NCBI GenBank assembly: GCA_033557465.1
Contig: CM066036.1
Span: 583,937,574-584,001,573 of the forward strand
Origin: Ichthyophis bannanicus
Lineage: Eukaryota > Chordata > Amphibia > Gymnophiona > Ichthyophiidae
DNA: 64,000 nucleotides
Reading direction: 5' to 3'
Positions 30,538-40,982 of the stretch are shown in pieces. The position numbers were made by a program, and so were the translations under genes. Within the stretch, counting starts at the first letter, position 1, and the number at the start of each line of letters is the position of its first letter. The notes under the pieces were generated by a model that saw only the letters and a list, made by a program, of their open reading frames with translations, was not told the origin of the DNA and made no database searches.

Positions 30538-31280
30538 ACTACAGACCGGTGAGCCTGATGTCAGTACCAGGAAAAATGGTAGAAACCATCATAGTTATCT
30601 CCAAGTTATAATGCCCTGTTCAATGTAATTTCAGTTTGTTCAATGTAAACCACCTTGATATCATGAAAGGCGGTATATAAGAAATGTTAAATAAATAAAA
30701 ATAAAAAACAAAATTACTCAGCATGTACATAGTCATGGCCTAATGGGAGACAGCCAACATGGCTTTAGACAAGGAAGATCTTGTCTTACTAATCTGTTAT
30801 GTTTTTTTGAAGGTGTGAATAAACAGGTGGACAAAGGTGAGTCGGTTGATATAGTGTATCTGGACTTTCAGAAAACCTTTGACAAGGTCCCTCATCAGAG
30901 ACTTTTGGCAAAACTAAAGAGTCATGGGATAGGAGGCAGTGTACTATTGTGGATCAGGAACTGGTTAAAAGATAGAAAGCAGAGGGTAGGGCTAAATGGC
31001 CAATTTTCCCAATGGAGAAAGGTGAATAGTGGTGTACCCCAGGGATCTGTGCTGGGTCTGCTGTTTTTTGACATATTCATAAATGACCTGCAAAGGGGAA
31101 TAACGAGTGAGGTTATCAAATTTGCAGATGACACAAAACTATTTAAAGTTGTTAAAACCCAAGAGGATTGTGGAAAATTGCAAGAGGATCTTGATAAATT
31201 GGAAGACTGGGCATCAAAATGACAGATGAAATTTAATGTGGACAAGTGCAAAGTTATGCACCTAGGGAAGAACAACCCAA
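30538..31280 (+). pseudogene. LINE A ORF2, RT core
   Basis: NYRPVSLMSVPGKMVETI resumes the RT after E4. A short foreign tail (about 30600-30706) interrupts, then LMGDSQHGFRQGRSCLTNLL, VYLDFQKTFDKVPHQRL (motif A), NSGVPQGSVLGLLFFDIFIN (motif B), KFADDTKLFKVV (catalytic ADD, about 31121-31132) and WASK. A TGA follows where W is usual, then MKFNVDKCKVMHLGKN. It ends at AACCCAA, where E5 is inserted, and resumes at 51522. Confidence 0.88.
30600..30706 (+). mobile_element. Short L2-like LINE tail inserted in LINE A
   Basis: The text GTAAACCACCTTGATATCAT, then AAAGGCGGTATATAAGAAAT and TAAATAAATAAA parallels the L2-like tail at 12660-12730. It lies between two contiguous parts of the LINE A RT and is about 107 bp, an extreme 5' truncation. 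Confidence 0.65.
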
Positions 31281-31875
31281 AATAGAAATTACACTTACCT
31301 GGTAATTGTCGTTCCTTGAGTGACGACAGTTTAGTCCTCCACCTCTGGGTTGTGCACCTCTTCCTGCAGCTTGGTGACTGGGCATGTCAAAGTCGTGACA
31401 TCACTGGATATAGCCTGCTGGTAACTCCCATCAGCCTCCAGTGTACTATTGACAAAGCAAACTCAAAAGAACAACAAATAAGTAACTATACCATAACTTT
31501 AAATAACTCCCCATTCCTTAATCTGAGGAACCTTTTTAACCGTATCCGTCTTCTATTTTCTTTTCTTTTTTTTTAACTTTACATTCACGTCCCCCCTATG
31601 GAAACACGTTTCCTATACCATCCCCTCGTTTAAATAAGAGAGGAGGAAGAAACAACAGAGAGGGATACTCACTGTGATCTAGAAATGGAAAGGATCTGTC
31701 TATTCCTTGAGATTGATGCTCCACTCCGCCTGAAAATAAACTCTGAAGAAATCACACCCCTGGGCGGGAATGAGGACTAAACTGTCCTCAATCAAGGAAC
31801 GACAATTACCAGGTACGTAAGTGTAATTTCTATTTCCTTATCGTTCCTCCAGTTTAGTCCTCCACCTCTGGGATG
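31281..31875. repeat. E5 left inverted terminal repeat and ICR
   Basis: 31281-31350 is repeated inverted at about 31772-31832. The next part, to 31875, complements the right end (about 51480-51521). The long left arm (to about 31450) also pairs with 51360-51521 through TGACATCACTGGATATAGCC. Families A and B share the CAGGTAAGT-type sequence in the end but not the CGTCGG palindrome. Confidence 0.82.
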
Positions 31876-31916
31876 TAACAGAGCAGTAATCATTGGGAGG
31901 GACCTATCCAGCCAAC

Positions 31917-32600
31917 TCACCACACCGTCGACCCGGAACAGGCATCCTTTACTGCCAAAACATTTAGGCAGTAGTGGTTACTGAGGAAATGAAGAGACGA
32001 CCTGGAAGCTGCTCTACCAATCCCCCCTGGTGGAATGACACAGTGATTCATCCATAAAGCTGCTTGCGCCCTGGTAGCAAGAGTCAGAAAGCCCCCCGGA
32101 ATCATACAACCTCGCCACCAGAAAGCTGAGGCAACCACCGCCTTAACCCAGTGCGAAATGGCCGCCTTTGCTGCTGCTTCCCCTTTGCGGGGACCTCCAA
32201 CCAAAACACAAAAACAAAGAAACGAACGCTGCACCCTGCATTTTATGTTTCCTATCGGCGTAAGCTACGAATAAAAACCTCCCCTTCCAGAAAAAAAACG
32301 AGAACTGGAAGAGAAACCAATAGGTTCAAGAGAAAAATCAGATACCACCTTTCGGAAGGACGACGGGACTGCTCGCAAACACCACTCTCTATCCAGAAAG
32401 GGTGAAAACGGCTCATTACATGACAACGCCTGAAACTCCGAAACTCGTTGCGCCGAACAAAGAGCTATCAAAGCCACTGTCTAACAGCAAATCCTTTACC
32501 GACGCCTGGAGTAAAGAATCAAAGGGCTCTTTAGTTAACGCCTCTAAGGCCCAATCGGGATCCCCCGGCGGCACCCGAACTCTCCTTGAGGAGCGCAGTC
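31917..32600 (-). pseudogene. Tyrosine recombinase remnant (E5)
   Basis: Box I is seen as CSAQRVSEFQALSCNEPFSP (about 32420-32477). After frameshifts, GGPRKGEAAAKAAISHWVKA, TRAQAALW in place of the HxxR motif (the His is replaced) and HYCLNVLAVKDACSGS with the Tyr. The order and spacing match YR of E8 (same family). It is inactive. Confidence 0.7.
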
Positions 32601-33010
32601 GGGTCCCAACTTAAAGAAACGCTACACTTCAATCCGAACACCTAGCGCTATTCCCTCCACAGAACCTCTACAGCTGGAAACAGTCACCCGCTGGACCCTC
32701 TAAGGAACTGGCCGCTAGTTCCTTCAGACACCGTCCTGCAGAGAACTCAGAACAAGGATACAGACACCTTTGTCGCCCGGACTTGCCGCCGTGAACAGCA
32801 GCCTTCAAAAAGGCGCTAAGCACGGACCTATGTACCAGAAGCAGCCTGCCTCCTTGCTCTCAACAAGGTGGCGAAGACTGCCGCAGAATAACCCTTCTTC
32901 TTCAGCCCCGCCCATTCAAAGGCCAAACCGTAGGCGGGCACCAATCCACCTGAGACATTCGTCGCGGACCTAGCCGCAGCAGAACGTCCGCTACCGGCAA
33001 CTTCTAGGAA

Positions 33011-33330
33011 AGCACAGTTACTTACCTGTAACAGGTGATCTCTGGGAACAGCAGGAATTAGTCTTCACATATGGGTACGTCGGTACCGACGGAGCCTGCA
33101 CGGGAAATGCTGCCCAGCTTTCAATTAGAAAGCTTTTGGCAGCATCCCTCGCGCCTGCGCAGTGACTTCCCGCCTTCTCCACAGCCTCTCTTCAGTTGAG
33201 TTTCAGAGCTGAGACAAAGGCGAGGAGAGAAAGGGAAAAAAATAAAAAAGATGCAACTCCTAGGGGAGGTGGGAGGGTTGTGAAGACTAATTCCTGCTGT
33301 TCCCAGAGATCACCTGTTACAGGTAAGTAA
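33011..33330. repeat. E6 left inverted terminal repeat and first half of its ICR
   Basis: This is a fold-back: the outer bases are repeated inverted from about 33278 and stop at GGTAAGTAA, where E7 begins. The second half of the ICR (CTGTGCTATCTCCAGGAACA) is at 38936-38981. The stem-loop AGCTTTC/GAAAGCT is at 33116-33134. Confidence 0.88.
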
Positions 33331-33694
33331 AGCACAGTTACTTACCTGTAACAGGTGATCTCTGGGAACAGCAGGAATTAGTCATCACATATGGGTACGT
33401 CGGTACCGACGGAGCCTGCGCGGGAAAGCTCCCCAGCCTTTCAGATGAAAGGCTTTTGGGGCCTCCCACTGCACATGCGCGCTGCCTTCCCGCCTTCCTG
33501 ACCAGCTCTCTTCAGTTCGAGTTTAAAGCTGAGACAATAGAGAGAGGAAAGGAAGATAGATAGATAGAGATACAACTCCTAGGGGACGTGGGTGGGTTGT
33601 GATGACTAATTCCTGCTGTTCCCAGAGATCACCTGTTACAGGTAAGTAACTGTGCTATCTCCAGGAACAAGCAGGAATAAGTCCTCACATATGG
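33331..33694. repeat. E7 left inverted terminal repeat and ICR
   Basis: The left end is repeated inverted from about 33598 and directly followed by the complement of the right end. It contains CGTCGGTACCGACG and a 9-bp stem-loop, AGCCTTTCA at 33435-33443 with TGAAAGGCT at 33446-33454. The right end carries the same hairpin near 38837-38856. Confidence 0.9.
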
Positions 33695-33793
33695 GGACTC
33701 CCTAGCTGAGATGCCTGGGAGATCCCCTTCCAAGGGTAAACCATCTTCGCATGGATCTCAGGCATCCATCCAGGGAAGGTGGGCAGGAGTTGT

Positions 33794-34925
33794 TTAAGTA
33801 TGGAACAGGTGTTTGAGGACAGCCTGACCAAACAAGGCATCCCGGTGGGAGTCCTTGTCCAAGCAGTAATGGGCTGTGAAGGTATGAACCGAGGCCCAAG
33901 TGGCTGCTCGACAGATCTGATCTATGGACACAGAGTGAAGATGAGCCATAGAAGTGGCCATGGCTCGCACATTGTGAGCGGTGACATGGCCTTCCAGAGA
34001 AATGTTCTTACTCTGGTAAGCAAAAGAAATACACTGAGCAATCCAATTGGAAAGTGTACGTTTGGTGACTGGAAGTCCCAAATGAGAAGGATCAAAAGCC
34101 ACGAAAAGTTGGGAAGACTTTCGATGTGGCTGAGTCCTGTTGAGGTAAAAGGCGAGAGCTCTTTTACAGTCAAGAGTATGAAGGTTCCTCTCTGCACTGG
34201 ATGCATGAGGAGCCGGGAAAAAACAGGTAGATATACCTCTTGATTAAGATGAAAAGGCGAGACCACTTTAGGCATAAAGTGGGGATTCGTCCTAAGGACC
34301 ACCTTATCATGATGAAATCTGGTATAAGGTGGATTAGCCACCAAAGCCTGCAGTTCACTGATGCGGCGAGCCGAAGTGACTGCAATAAGGAAAAGAACCT
34401 TCCAGGAAAGAAATTTCAGGGAGGTAGATACCAACGGTTCAAAAGGTGGCTTCATAAGTTGACCCAGAACTAGATTCAAGTCCCATGCTACCGGAGGAGG
34501 TCGGATGGGAGGCTTAGTGAGGGTCAAGCCTCTCATGAATCTTGCAATAAGAGGATGAGAGGAGACAGGTTGTCCATTTATAGGTTTTAAGGATGCTGCA
34601 ATAGCACTTAAATGGACTCGTACTGAATTCGTCTTGAGGCCTGCATTGGAAAGATGCAGGAGATAGTCCAGTAGAGAATTCAAAGGAAGTGCTAGAGGGT
34701 CAAGACCCTGTTGCGCACACCAAATGGAAAAACGTTTCCATTTGAAAGCATAGGAACGCCTAGTAGAGGGTTTCCTAGAGGCATGAAGGATATCTTTCAC
34801 TGGTTGGGAAAGATTAAACTCATGAAGGCTTAAGCCTTCAGTAACCAAGCTCGGAGATGTAGGGACTTGGGGTTTGGATGCCACAAAGTCCCCTGCTCCT
34901 GAGACAGAAGGTCTGGTGCAGCTCC
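33794..34925 (-). pseudogene. Tyrosine recombinase (E7), one frameshift
   Basis: The core-binding part (SLVTEGLSLHEF, RKPSTRRSYAFKWKRFSIWC, LLDYLLHLSNAGLKTNSVRV) and box I (SARRISELQALVANPPYTRF) are in one frame to 33922. A one-base loss in an A-run near 34220 shifts the frame. The rest (LGLPVTKRTLSNWIAQC, HNVRAMATSMA, ATWASVHTF, AHYCLDKDSHRD, AVLKHLFHT) is open from 34102 to 33794. All expected catalytic residues (R, HxxR, Y) are present, so a single base separates it from a full frame. Confidence 0.87.
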
Positions 34926-36751
34926 CAGGTCCAGGGAGGAGCCCTGGGAGAGCTGTAGAAGGAGAGGGAACCACACTTGGCGTGGCCAGCGTGGAGCAAT
35001 GAGGATCATGGATCCGTGATCCCTCTGAAGTTTGAACAGAGTCTTGGGAATCAAAGGAATGGGTGGAAAAGCGTACAGGAAGTCCTGACCCCAATGTAGG
35101 AGAAAGGCATCGTTGGCCTGAGCTCCCTGACACGGAGTCCTGGAACAGAACCGGGGAAGTTTGGCATTCCACGGACTTGCAAAGAGGTCTATGTCCGGGG
35201 TCCCCCATTCCTGAAAGATTCTGCGTATCTGGTCCATATGCAGGGACCATTCGTGTGGGAGCAGAACTCGGCTGAGTCTGTCTGCCCGAGAGTTTTGAAC
35301 TCCTGGAAGATATACTGCCAGAAGATGAATTTGATGCTCTCTGGCGAAGGCCCATAATCTGAGAGCTTCGTTGCAAAGCGACAGAGAGCCGTCCCTCCTT
35401 GTTTGTTGACATAGAACATGGCTACCTGATTGTCTGTTTGTACTAGGACAGTCAGGTTGACAAGGAGGGTGTGGAAGACTGTGAGGGCAAGGAAGATTGC
35501 TCGCAGTTCCAGAATGTTGATGTGAAGGGTGGTCTCCTGAGGAGACCAGGTGCCCTGAGTGGAGAGGTGTTGGAGATGAGCTCCCCACCCTGTCTGGGAG
35601 GCATCTGTTGTGAGGGTTGCTTGGGGCAACGAAGGTTGGAAGGGGATCCCCAACAACAGATTTTTGGAGGATGTCCACCACTGGAGAGACCAAAACAGTC
35701 GTTTTGAGGTGAGTATTTGGTCTGAGAGCAGTCCTGATGCTTGAGACCACTGGGTGGCCAAGGTCCATTGAGCTGCTCTCATATGAAGACGAGCGTAGGG
35801 CACCACGTGTACCGTGGAGGCCATGTGGCCCAGACGTTGCAGCATTTCTCTGGCTGACAAGTGACTTCTGGACTGAGCCTGGGAGGCCAAGTTTATTAGC
35901 CTTTGGCCTCGGACCAGAGGGAGGTAGGCCCTTGCAGTGGTGGAGTCCAATTGGGCCCCTATGAATTCCAGAGACTGAGTAGGGATGAGTTGGGATTTGG
36001 GAACGTTTACCACAAGTCTCAGATATTGAAGAATACGCCTTGTGCGGTCCAGAGAAATCTGGGCTTCTGATTGAGATGGAGCTCGGATGAGCCAGTCGTC
36101 CAGATATGGGAAGACAAAGATTCCCATGCCTCTGAGAAATTCGGCTACGACTGCCATGCATTTTGTGAAGACTCTTGGAGCAGAGGCCAGACCGAAGGGT
36201 AGTACTCTGTACTGGAAATGTTTTCCCTGGAACAGAAATCTTAGATATTTTCTGTGGGATGGATGGATGAGTATATGAGTGTACGCATCCTTGAGATCTA
36301 GAGAACAAAGCCAATCCTGACTCTGAAGGTATGGAAGGAGAAGGCCCAGAGAGAGCATTTTGAATTTCTCCTTGAATAGAAACCTGTTCATTTCTCTCAG
36401 ATCTAGGATAGGTCTGAAGCCCCCTGTCTTCTTTGTTATGAGAAAGTAAGGGGAGTAGAAACCTAACCCCTGTTGTGGAGGAGGAACCTCCTCTATTGCC
36501 CCTTGGGCAAGGAGAGAAGAGACTTCCTGACCCAACAGGGTCAGAAGAGATGGGGGAGAACTGAATTGCCTCACCATGGTATGGGGAGGAAGGCTGGAGA
36601 AATGAAGTTTGTAGCCCTCCCTGATAATAGAGAGGGTCCATTGCTTTGATGTGATTTGTTCCCATCTGGGAGCAAAATGAGCTAGCCTTCCAGGAATGGT
36701 GAGGGGCTCTGGTTGTTCTAGAGCCAGAAACGGCAAGTTCTCTAGAGGCAA
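34830..36751 (-). pseudogene. RT-RNase H-MT-like polyprotein (E7), single-base deletion
   Basis: The frame is open from the gag stop (+1 phase, FDLPLENLPFLALEQPEPL) through RT (LDLKDAYTHILIHPSHRKYL, FGLASAPRVFTKCM, YLDD at 36095-36106) and RNase H (TDASQTGWGAH, LELRAIFLAL, TDNQVAMFYVNKQGG) to about 35390. One base is missing there compared with E1 and E3. The rest of RNase H (NSRADRLSR) and the MT-like region (DLFASPWNAKLPRFCS, YAFPPIPLIPKTL, ILIAPRWPRQVW) are open to 34830. Length and order match a full DIRS pol. Confidence 0.88.
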
Positions 36752-36758
36752 GTCAAAA
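36752..36758 (-). promoter_or_regulatory. Putative +1 frameshift site at gag stop (E7)
   Basis: The gag phase reads CAG-GGG-TTT-TGA and the next base is C. The pol phase reads GGT-TTT-GAC-TTG. Pol has no ATG near its beginning in this phase, so continuation from gag by +1 slippage is the simplest way to express it. Confidence 0.58.
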
Positions 36759-38555
36759 CCCCTGAGGGGGTTGAGCCTGCTGGGGTGTAGCAGACACAGC
36801 AGGCTTTGACTTTACCTGCTTAGATTGTTGACGCTTAGCCGCAAAGCGAGGCTGAGCAGATTGCTGGCCAGTATTTGTGGGAAATCTGGCCTTCTTATAG
36901 TAAGGCCTTTTAAAAGACTTCTTTTTGGCAGGGGTAGAAGTAGACTTGGAAAGTCTATCTAGAGTGGCATTTTCTGCATCCATTTGAGCAGCTTTAATTT
37001 GACAGTCTTCCCCAAATAAGTTCTCACCGGTACAGGGCATATTCCTGAGGCCATCTACAACCCAGGGTTCTAGGTCAGAAGCCTGGAGCCAAGCGAGACG
37101 TCGGGCTGCAATAGCAATTCCCGAAGCTCTGCCTGCAACCTCAAAGGAATCAAAGGCTGCCCTGTTGGAGAACTTGGAGACCTCTGAAAGTTGTGTCACC
37201 ATAGAAAAGAAGTCCGCCCTTTGATCATCAGGGATAAAGGGGGCAAAATTCTGTATCTTTAGGGCAAGTTGTCCAAGAAACATGCCCATATAAAGGCTAT
37301 AAGAATTGATCCTGGCTATAAGCATACTAGCCTGGAACATCTTTCTTCCAAAAGAGTCCAGGGTCTTACATTCTCGCCCTGGAGGGGTAGAAGAATGCCT
37401 TTTAGGACTCTTTATTTTCTTCATGGCAGACTTCACCACAATAGAGTGGTGAGGCAGCTGAGTTTTCTGGAACCCAGGAGAAGGAGGGACCCGATACATG
37501 GTGTCCAACCTACGGGAATGGGGAGACAGTGTTAAAGGAGTCTCCCACAAATCCATCAAGTGTTCTTGAAGGATTTCATGGATAGGCAGAGTGACTGCCT
37601 CTTTAGGAGCTTTAGAGTATCGTAAAATATCCAATTTTTTTGATCTGGGTTCTTTTTCAGAAGATGTAGCAATAGAAAGTGCTTTAGCTACATCAACAAT
37701 GAAATCCTGAAAGGATAAATCCTCTGGAGGAGACATCCTCCTCTTTGGAGAAGAGGGCTCCTCAGGAAGAGTAAGCTCAGCAGAATCATCAGAGGAATTG
37801 AATTCATCAGAAGAATCTGAGTATTCCTTCTGTGCTTCCAATGTACGATACGCATACCGATCGGTATCGACATCGGGCGTATCGGGCATGGGATCGGTAC
37901 TGGGCGAAAGCCGGAATCCGGCATGCGGAACAGATAGACGCTTGGAAGTCGATGGTCTCGGTTCCGGTGTGGATACCGGAACCGGGGCCGGTACCGATGG
38001 AATCGGTACCGAGGGCGTCGCAGCCTTAATGAATGCCAGAACGGCCTGCTGCATGGTCTGGACAGTATTGCCCATAGACGCCACTACTGCCTGGATGTCG
38101 GTACCGGTATGGGCCGGTACCCCAGAGCAGTCCAACAGGTGATCGGTCGAGGCCGTGCCATCGATGTCAACCTGTGACCCCATGATTGCTTTGGAGGCCG
38201 GAACCTCCCGCCGGGGTTTTTTGGCCTGGGCAGAATCCTCGAACTCAAAATTGAGAGCCTCTCGATCTTTAGAAAGAGATTTGCTTTTAGAGGATTTGCC
38301 CACAGAAGTTTTGGTTACCTGAGATCCATCCGGAGAGGAAGACCTGGATGACTGTGATGCTTCTGAAGGAAACAGCACATGGAGCTTGTTGGCCCGGTTC
38401 TGCAAACCACGTTTAGACATCTGGGTGCAGGATGGGCAGTCCGGTATGGAGTGGTCAGGTCCCAAACATTTGAGACACCATTCATGGGTGTCTGTGACAG
38501 AAATGAAAGCACTGCACTTGGTACATTTTTTAAAACCAGGGACTGGCTTCTCCAT
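36753..38555 (-). CDS. DIRS gag, intact (E7)
   Basis: This open frame of 600 codons starts MEKPVPGFKKCTKC. The zinc-ribbon-like motif CTKC...WCLKCLGPDH is at about residues 11-36. The variable linker contains acidic serine stretches (YSDSSDEFNSSDDSAE) and then EEPSSPKRRMSPPEDLSFQ. The core carries VPPSPGFQKTQLPHHSIVVK, KTLDSFGRKMFQASML, NRAAFDSFEVAGRASGIAIA and CTGENLFGEDCQIKA. The C-terminal tail is basic and Gln-rich and ends QPPQGF. It is highly similar to the E3 gag. Presumed particle protein; no enzyme motif. Confidence 0.88.
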   Translation of the reverse strand: MEKPVPGFKKCTKCSAFISVTDTHEWCLKCLGPDHSIPDCPSCTQMSKRGLQNRANKLHVLFPSEASQSSRSSSPDGSQVTKTSVGKSSKSKSLSKDREALNFEFEDSAQAKKPRREVPASKAIMGSQVDIDGTASTDHLLDCSGVPAHTGTDIQAVVASMGNTVQTMQQAVLAFIKAATPSVPIPSVPAPVPVSTPEPRPSTSKRLSVPHAGFRLSPSTDPMPDTPDVDTDRYAYRTLEAQKEYSDSSDEFNSSDDSAELTLPEEPSSPKRRMSPPEDLSFQDFIVDVAKALSIATSSEKEPRSKKLDILRYSKAPKEAVTLPIHEILQEHLMDLWETPLTLSPHSRRLDTMYRVPPSPGFQKTQLPHHSIVVKSAMKKIKSPKRHSSTPPGRECKTLDSFGRKMFQASMLIARINSYSLYMGMFLGQLALKIQNFAPFIPDDQRADFFSMVTQLSEVSKFSNRAAFDSFEVAGRASGIAIAARRLAWLQASDLEPWVVDGLRNMPCTGENLFGEDCQIKAAQMDAENATLDRLSKSTSTPAKKKSFKRPYYKKARFPTNTGQQSAQPRFAAKRQQSKQVKSKPAVSATPQQAQPPQGF

Positions 38556-38981
38556 GAGGAGAATTTGTGTAGGCCTTAAGGCCTAACAACAGTTACCAAG
38601 CTGTGCTGAAGAAAATAAAGTCTTTTTTTTTTTTTTATAAAGAAAGAAAGAGAGACCGGCGGTACCGGTTTCGGTATGGGGAAGGCAGGTACGCGGTCTA
38701 AAGAAAACAAACAAATTTCACAATTTCTTCAGCGGTGACAGGAACACGACCTGCTGGCTCCGCGGAAAAAGAGAAACTGAAGAGAGCTGGTCAGGAAGGC
38801 GGGAAGGCAGCGCGCATGTGCAGTGGGAGGCCCCAAAAGCCTTTCATCTGAAAGGCTGGGGAGCTTTCCCGCGCAGGCTCCGTCGGTACCGACGTACCCA
38901 TATGTGAGGACTTATTCCTGCTTGTTCCTGGAGATCTGTGCTATCTCCAGGAACAAGCAGGAATGAGTCTTCACATATGGG

Positions 38982-39842
38982 GACTCCCTAGCTGGAGATG
39001 CCAGGGGGAGATCCCATAAAAATGCAAGTGCCTGGAACAGGGGTGCATTTTGTTTCCAGGAATCCCCGGCATCCAATGTGGGATGGAGGGTAGGAGTTGA
39101 TAATAAAAGAGCTGTAAGGAAAGAAACAGGACAGCCAAGGACTAGAAGGTTCCACAGAGTACAGGAGTCCTTGGTAGATATGATAAGTAGCATTAAACAA
39201 ATTTAATGTACACTTAAAATATGCAGCTTACCTACTGTATTGTAGGAAGTAGAAAGCATGATGGAGTCTACTGGATAAGCAGTGGCGGAATCTTCAAGGT
39301 GACCTCTCAGAGTGAGGATGAAGGTTCAGACCTGGAGGTAGTAGATGATCCAGGTGTCAACTGGGTAGGAGTAGACGTCTGGTCTTCAATGGAAAGCTTT
39401 ATGGGAAAAGCTGAAAAGTCCTTTAGGCATCATGCACATTGAGGACTAAAGGAAGAAGACTGACGGAGTTGAAGAACTAGCCCAGTCCTGGGAGTAAAGG
39501 GGGAATGGAAAACCCCTATGCTTCAAGGACATAAAGAAAAATGGAAGATGTTAGCACCAAAGTGGGTGTTGGTGCTTAACATGTCCTGTATCATAATTTG
39601 ATATGGGACGTAGGGCAACAACCTGTCTAAAACCTCTAAGAGGTAAATCATGTAGTATAGACAGTAAGGGTGATAGTGAATAAGATTGATCAACCCTTTA
39701 GAAGCCCCCCATGAAACACATACATATGGGGAGATATATATATGTGTGGCTGGAATAGATATGTATATATTCATATATATATATATATATAAATATACAT
39801 ACGTCCAGATTTGTATATTAGGATATGGGTGGTGAAATATAT

Positions 39843-39880
<38 letters not shown>

Positions 39881-40980
39881 TGATATACCGAGATATATGG
39901 AAATTTGTGGGGCATGGTTTAGCACCACCAGAGAAATGATATAAGTATGTAGACATATATGGAGATGCTACATACAAGACAACAGATTGAGAAACATGTC
40001 TACCACCCAGCCCCATAATTGTACATGGGGAATGTAAAAGAAAAAGATTCTGCGTTCTACAAGAGGGTGAGCCCACTTGGGATATGCATAGAGAATCTAT
40101 TTTCGTGGATTGAGGGATGCAGGAAAGCAATCCAGTGAGATAACCGTGACGTTCGCGTGAGAACAGATGAAGATATGAATCTGTAGGGAACAAGGCAGGG
40201 AGTTCTACAGAACACTGACATGGTAGATGCCTTGGATTTTCACGCAGAAGAAGTGCTATCTCGAGTGAACACCCCAGACTAGAGGGGGTGTGGAGAACCC
40301 TCACAGGTATAGGAAGGGTTGATAAGTTTCTCTCTAATAATAGAGGAACTTCAGAGACAAGGACAATGCTCTATAGCAAAGCCCTCATAGTAGAAAGCTT
40401 CTCTGAAGACTGCAGAGAGCATTGTGCAGGAGAGCTATGAGAGAAACTGACTGAAAATCAGTTATGTTGCCATATCCTAGAAAAGGAGATGGTTAGAATA
40501 ATGTGAGAAAGCCTAAGGAGTAGGAGGATCCAAGATAGTTTGGAATCACTACGGAGGCTAGACAAAAATTTTGAACAAGGGACTGGAACTTGGAAAAGTC
40601 CCAGTAATACAATTACTATAACTCCTGCAGACAGAGCTGCTGACAGAAACAGCAGAGAGATTGTCCTGTGCTGAATAAGAAAACAGATAAGAAAAGAGAG
40701 GGGATATCTCTTCTCACTGTCTGGGGAACTACCAGAGAAGTAGTTCAGTATGGAAGCCCTCAAATAGTTGGAGGGTGACGTACCCATGGGGTAAGTCAAC
40801 TGAAGGAAAAATGTTCAGGTGGGAAAGAAACTATCAGGTGATAGTTGCAACTGCTCTTCTGAAGAGTAAGAAGAGGAGAAGTGTGTAGTACCTGAACAAA
40901 ATAATTTTTTGACAGGTTAGTACACTGAAAAAGAAAAGCACAGTGAATAATCTTTTAATATGTAAGTTACAATTCCCGGC
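38982..40980. other. Non-coding interior of gag-only element E6
   Basis: No frame longer than about 180 codons and no RT, RNase H or YR motif is seen. A TA-rich microsatellite occupies about 39730-39885. The flanking sequence matches E2 in short blocks (for example the AGCTTCTCTG...GCAGAGAGCAT segment at 40397-40424). It occupies the place of pol and YR of family A. Confidence 0.6.
39730..39885. repeat. TA microsatellite in E6
   Basis: Two TA-dinucleotide tracts (about 39766-39795 and 39848-39880) are separated by a TA-rich spacer. E2 has the matching tract at 14064-14130. Open frames across it are low-complexity Tyr/Ile runs and not genes. Confidence 0.85.
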
Positions 40981-40982
40981 CC

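Larger units (their letters stand above)
33331..38935 (-). mobile_element. E7: near-intact family-A DIRS inserted in the ICR of E6
   Basis: This 5.6-kb element starts AGCACAGTTACTTACC and ends CTGGAGAT, with an ICR at about 33598-33694 and arms at 33331-33520 and 38770-38935. Gag is open. Pol has one single-base deletion and YR one. It lies exactly between GTAA and CTGTGC of the E6 ICR, restoring GTAACTGTGC when removed. It is the best preserved autonomous-type copy and probably the youngest insertion in this part of the nest. Confidence 0.93.

Noticed and set aside
39523..40304. Tyr/Ile-rich open frames at the TA repeats
   Set aside because: Translation of a microsatellite (runs of IYIYIY) without other support.
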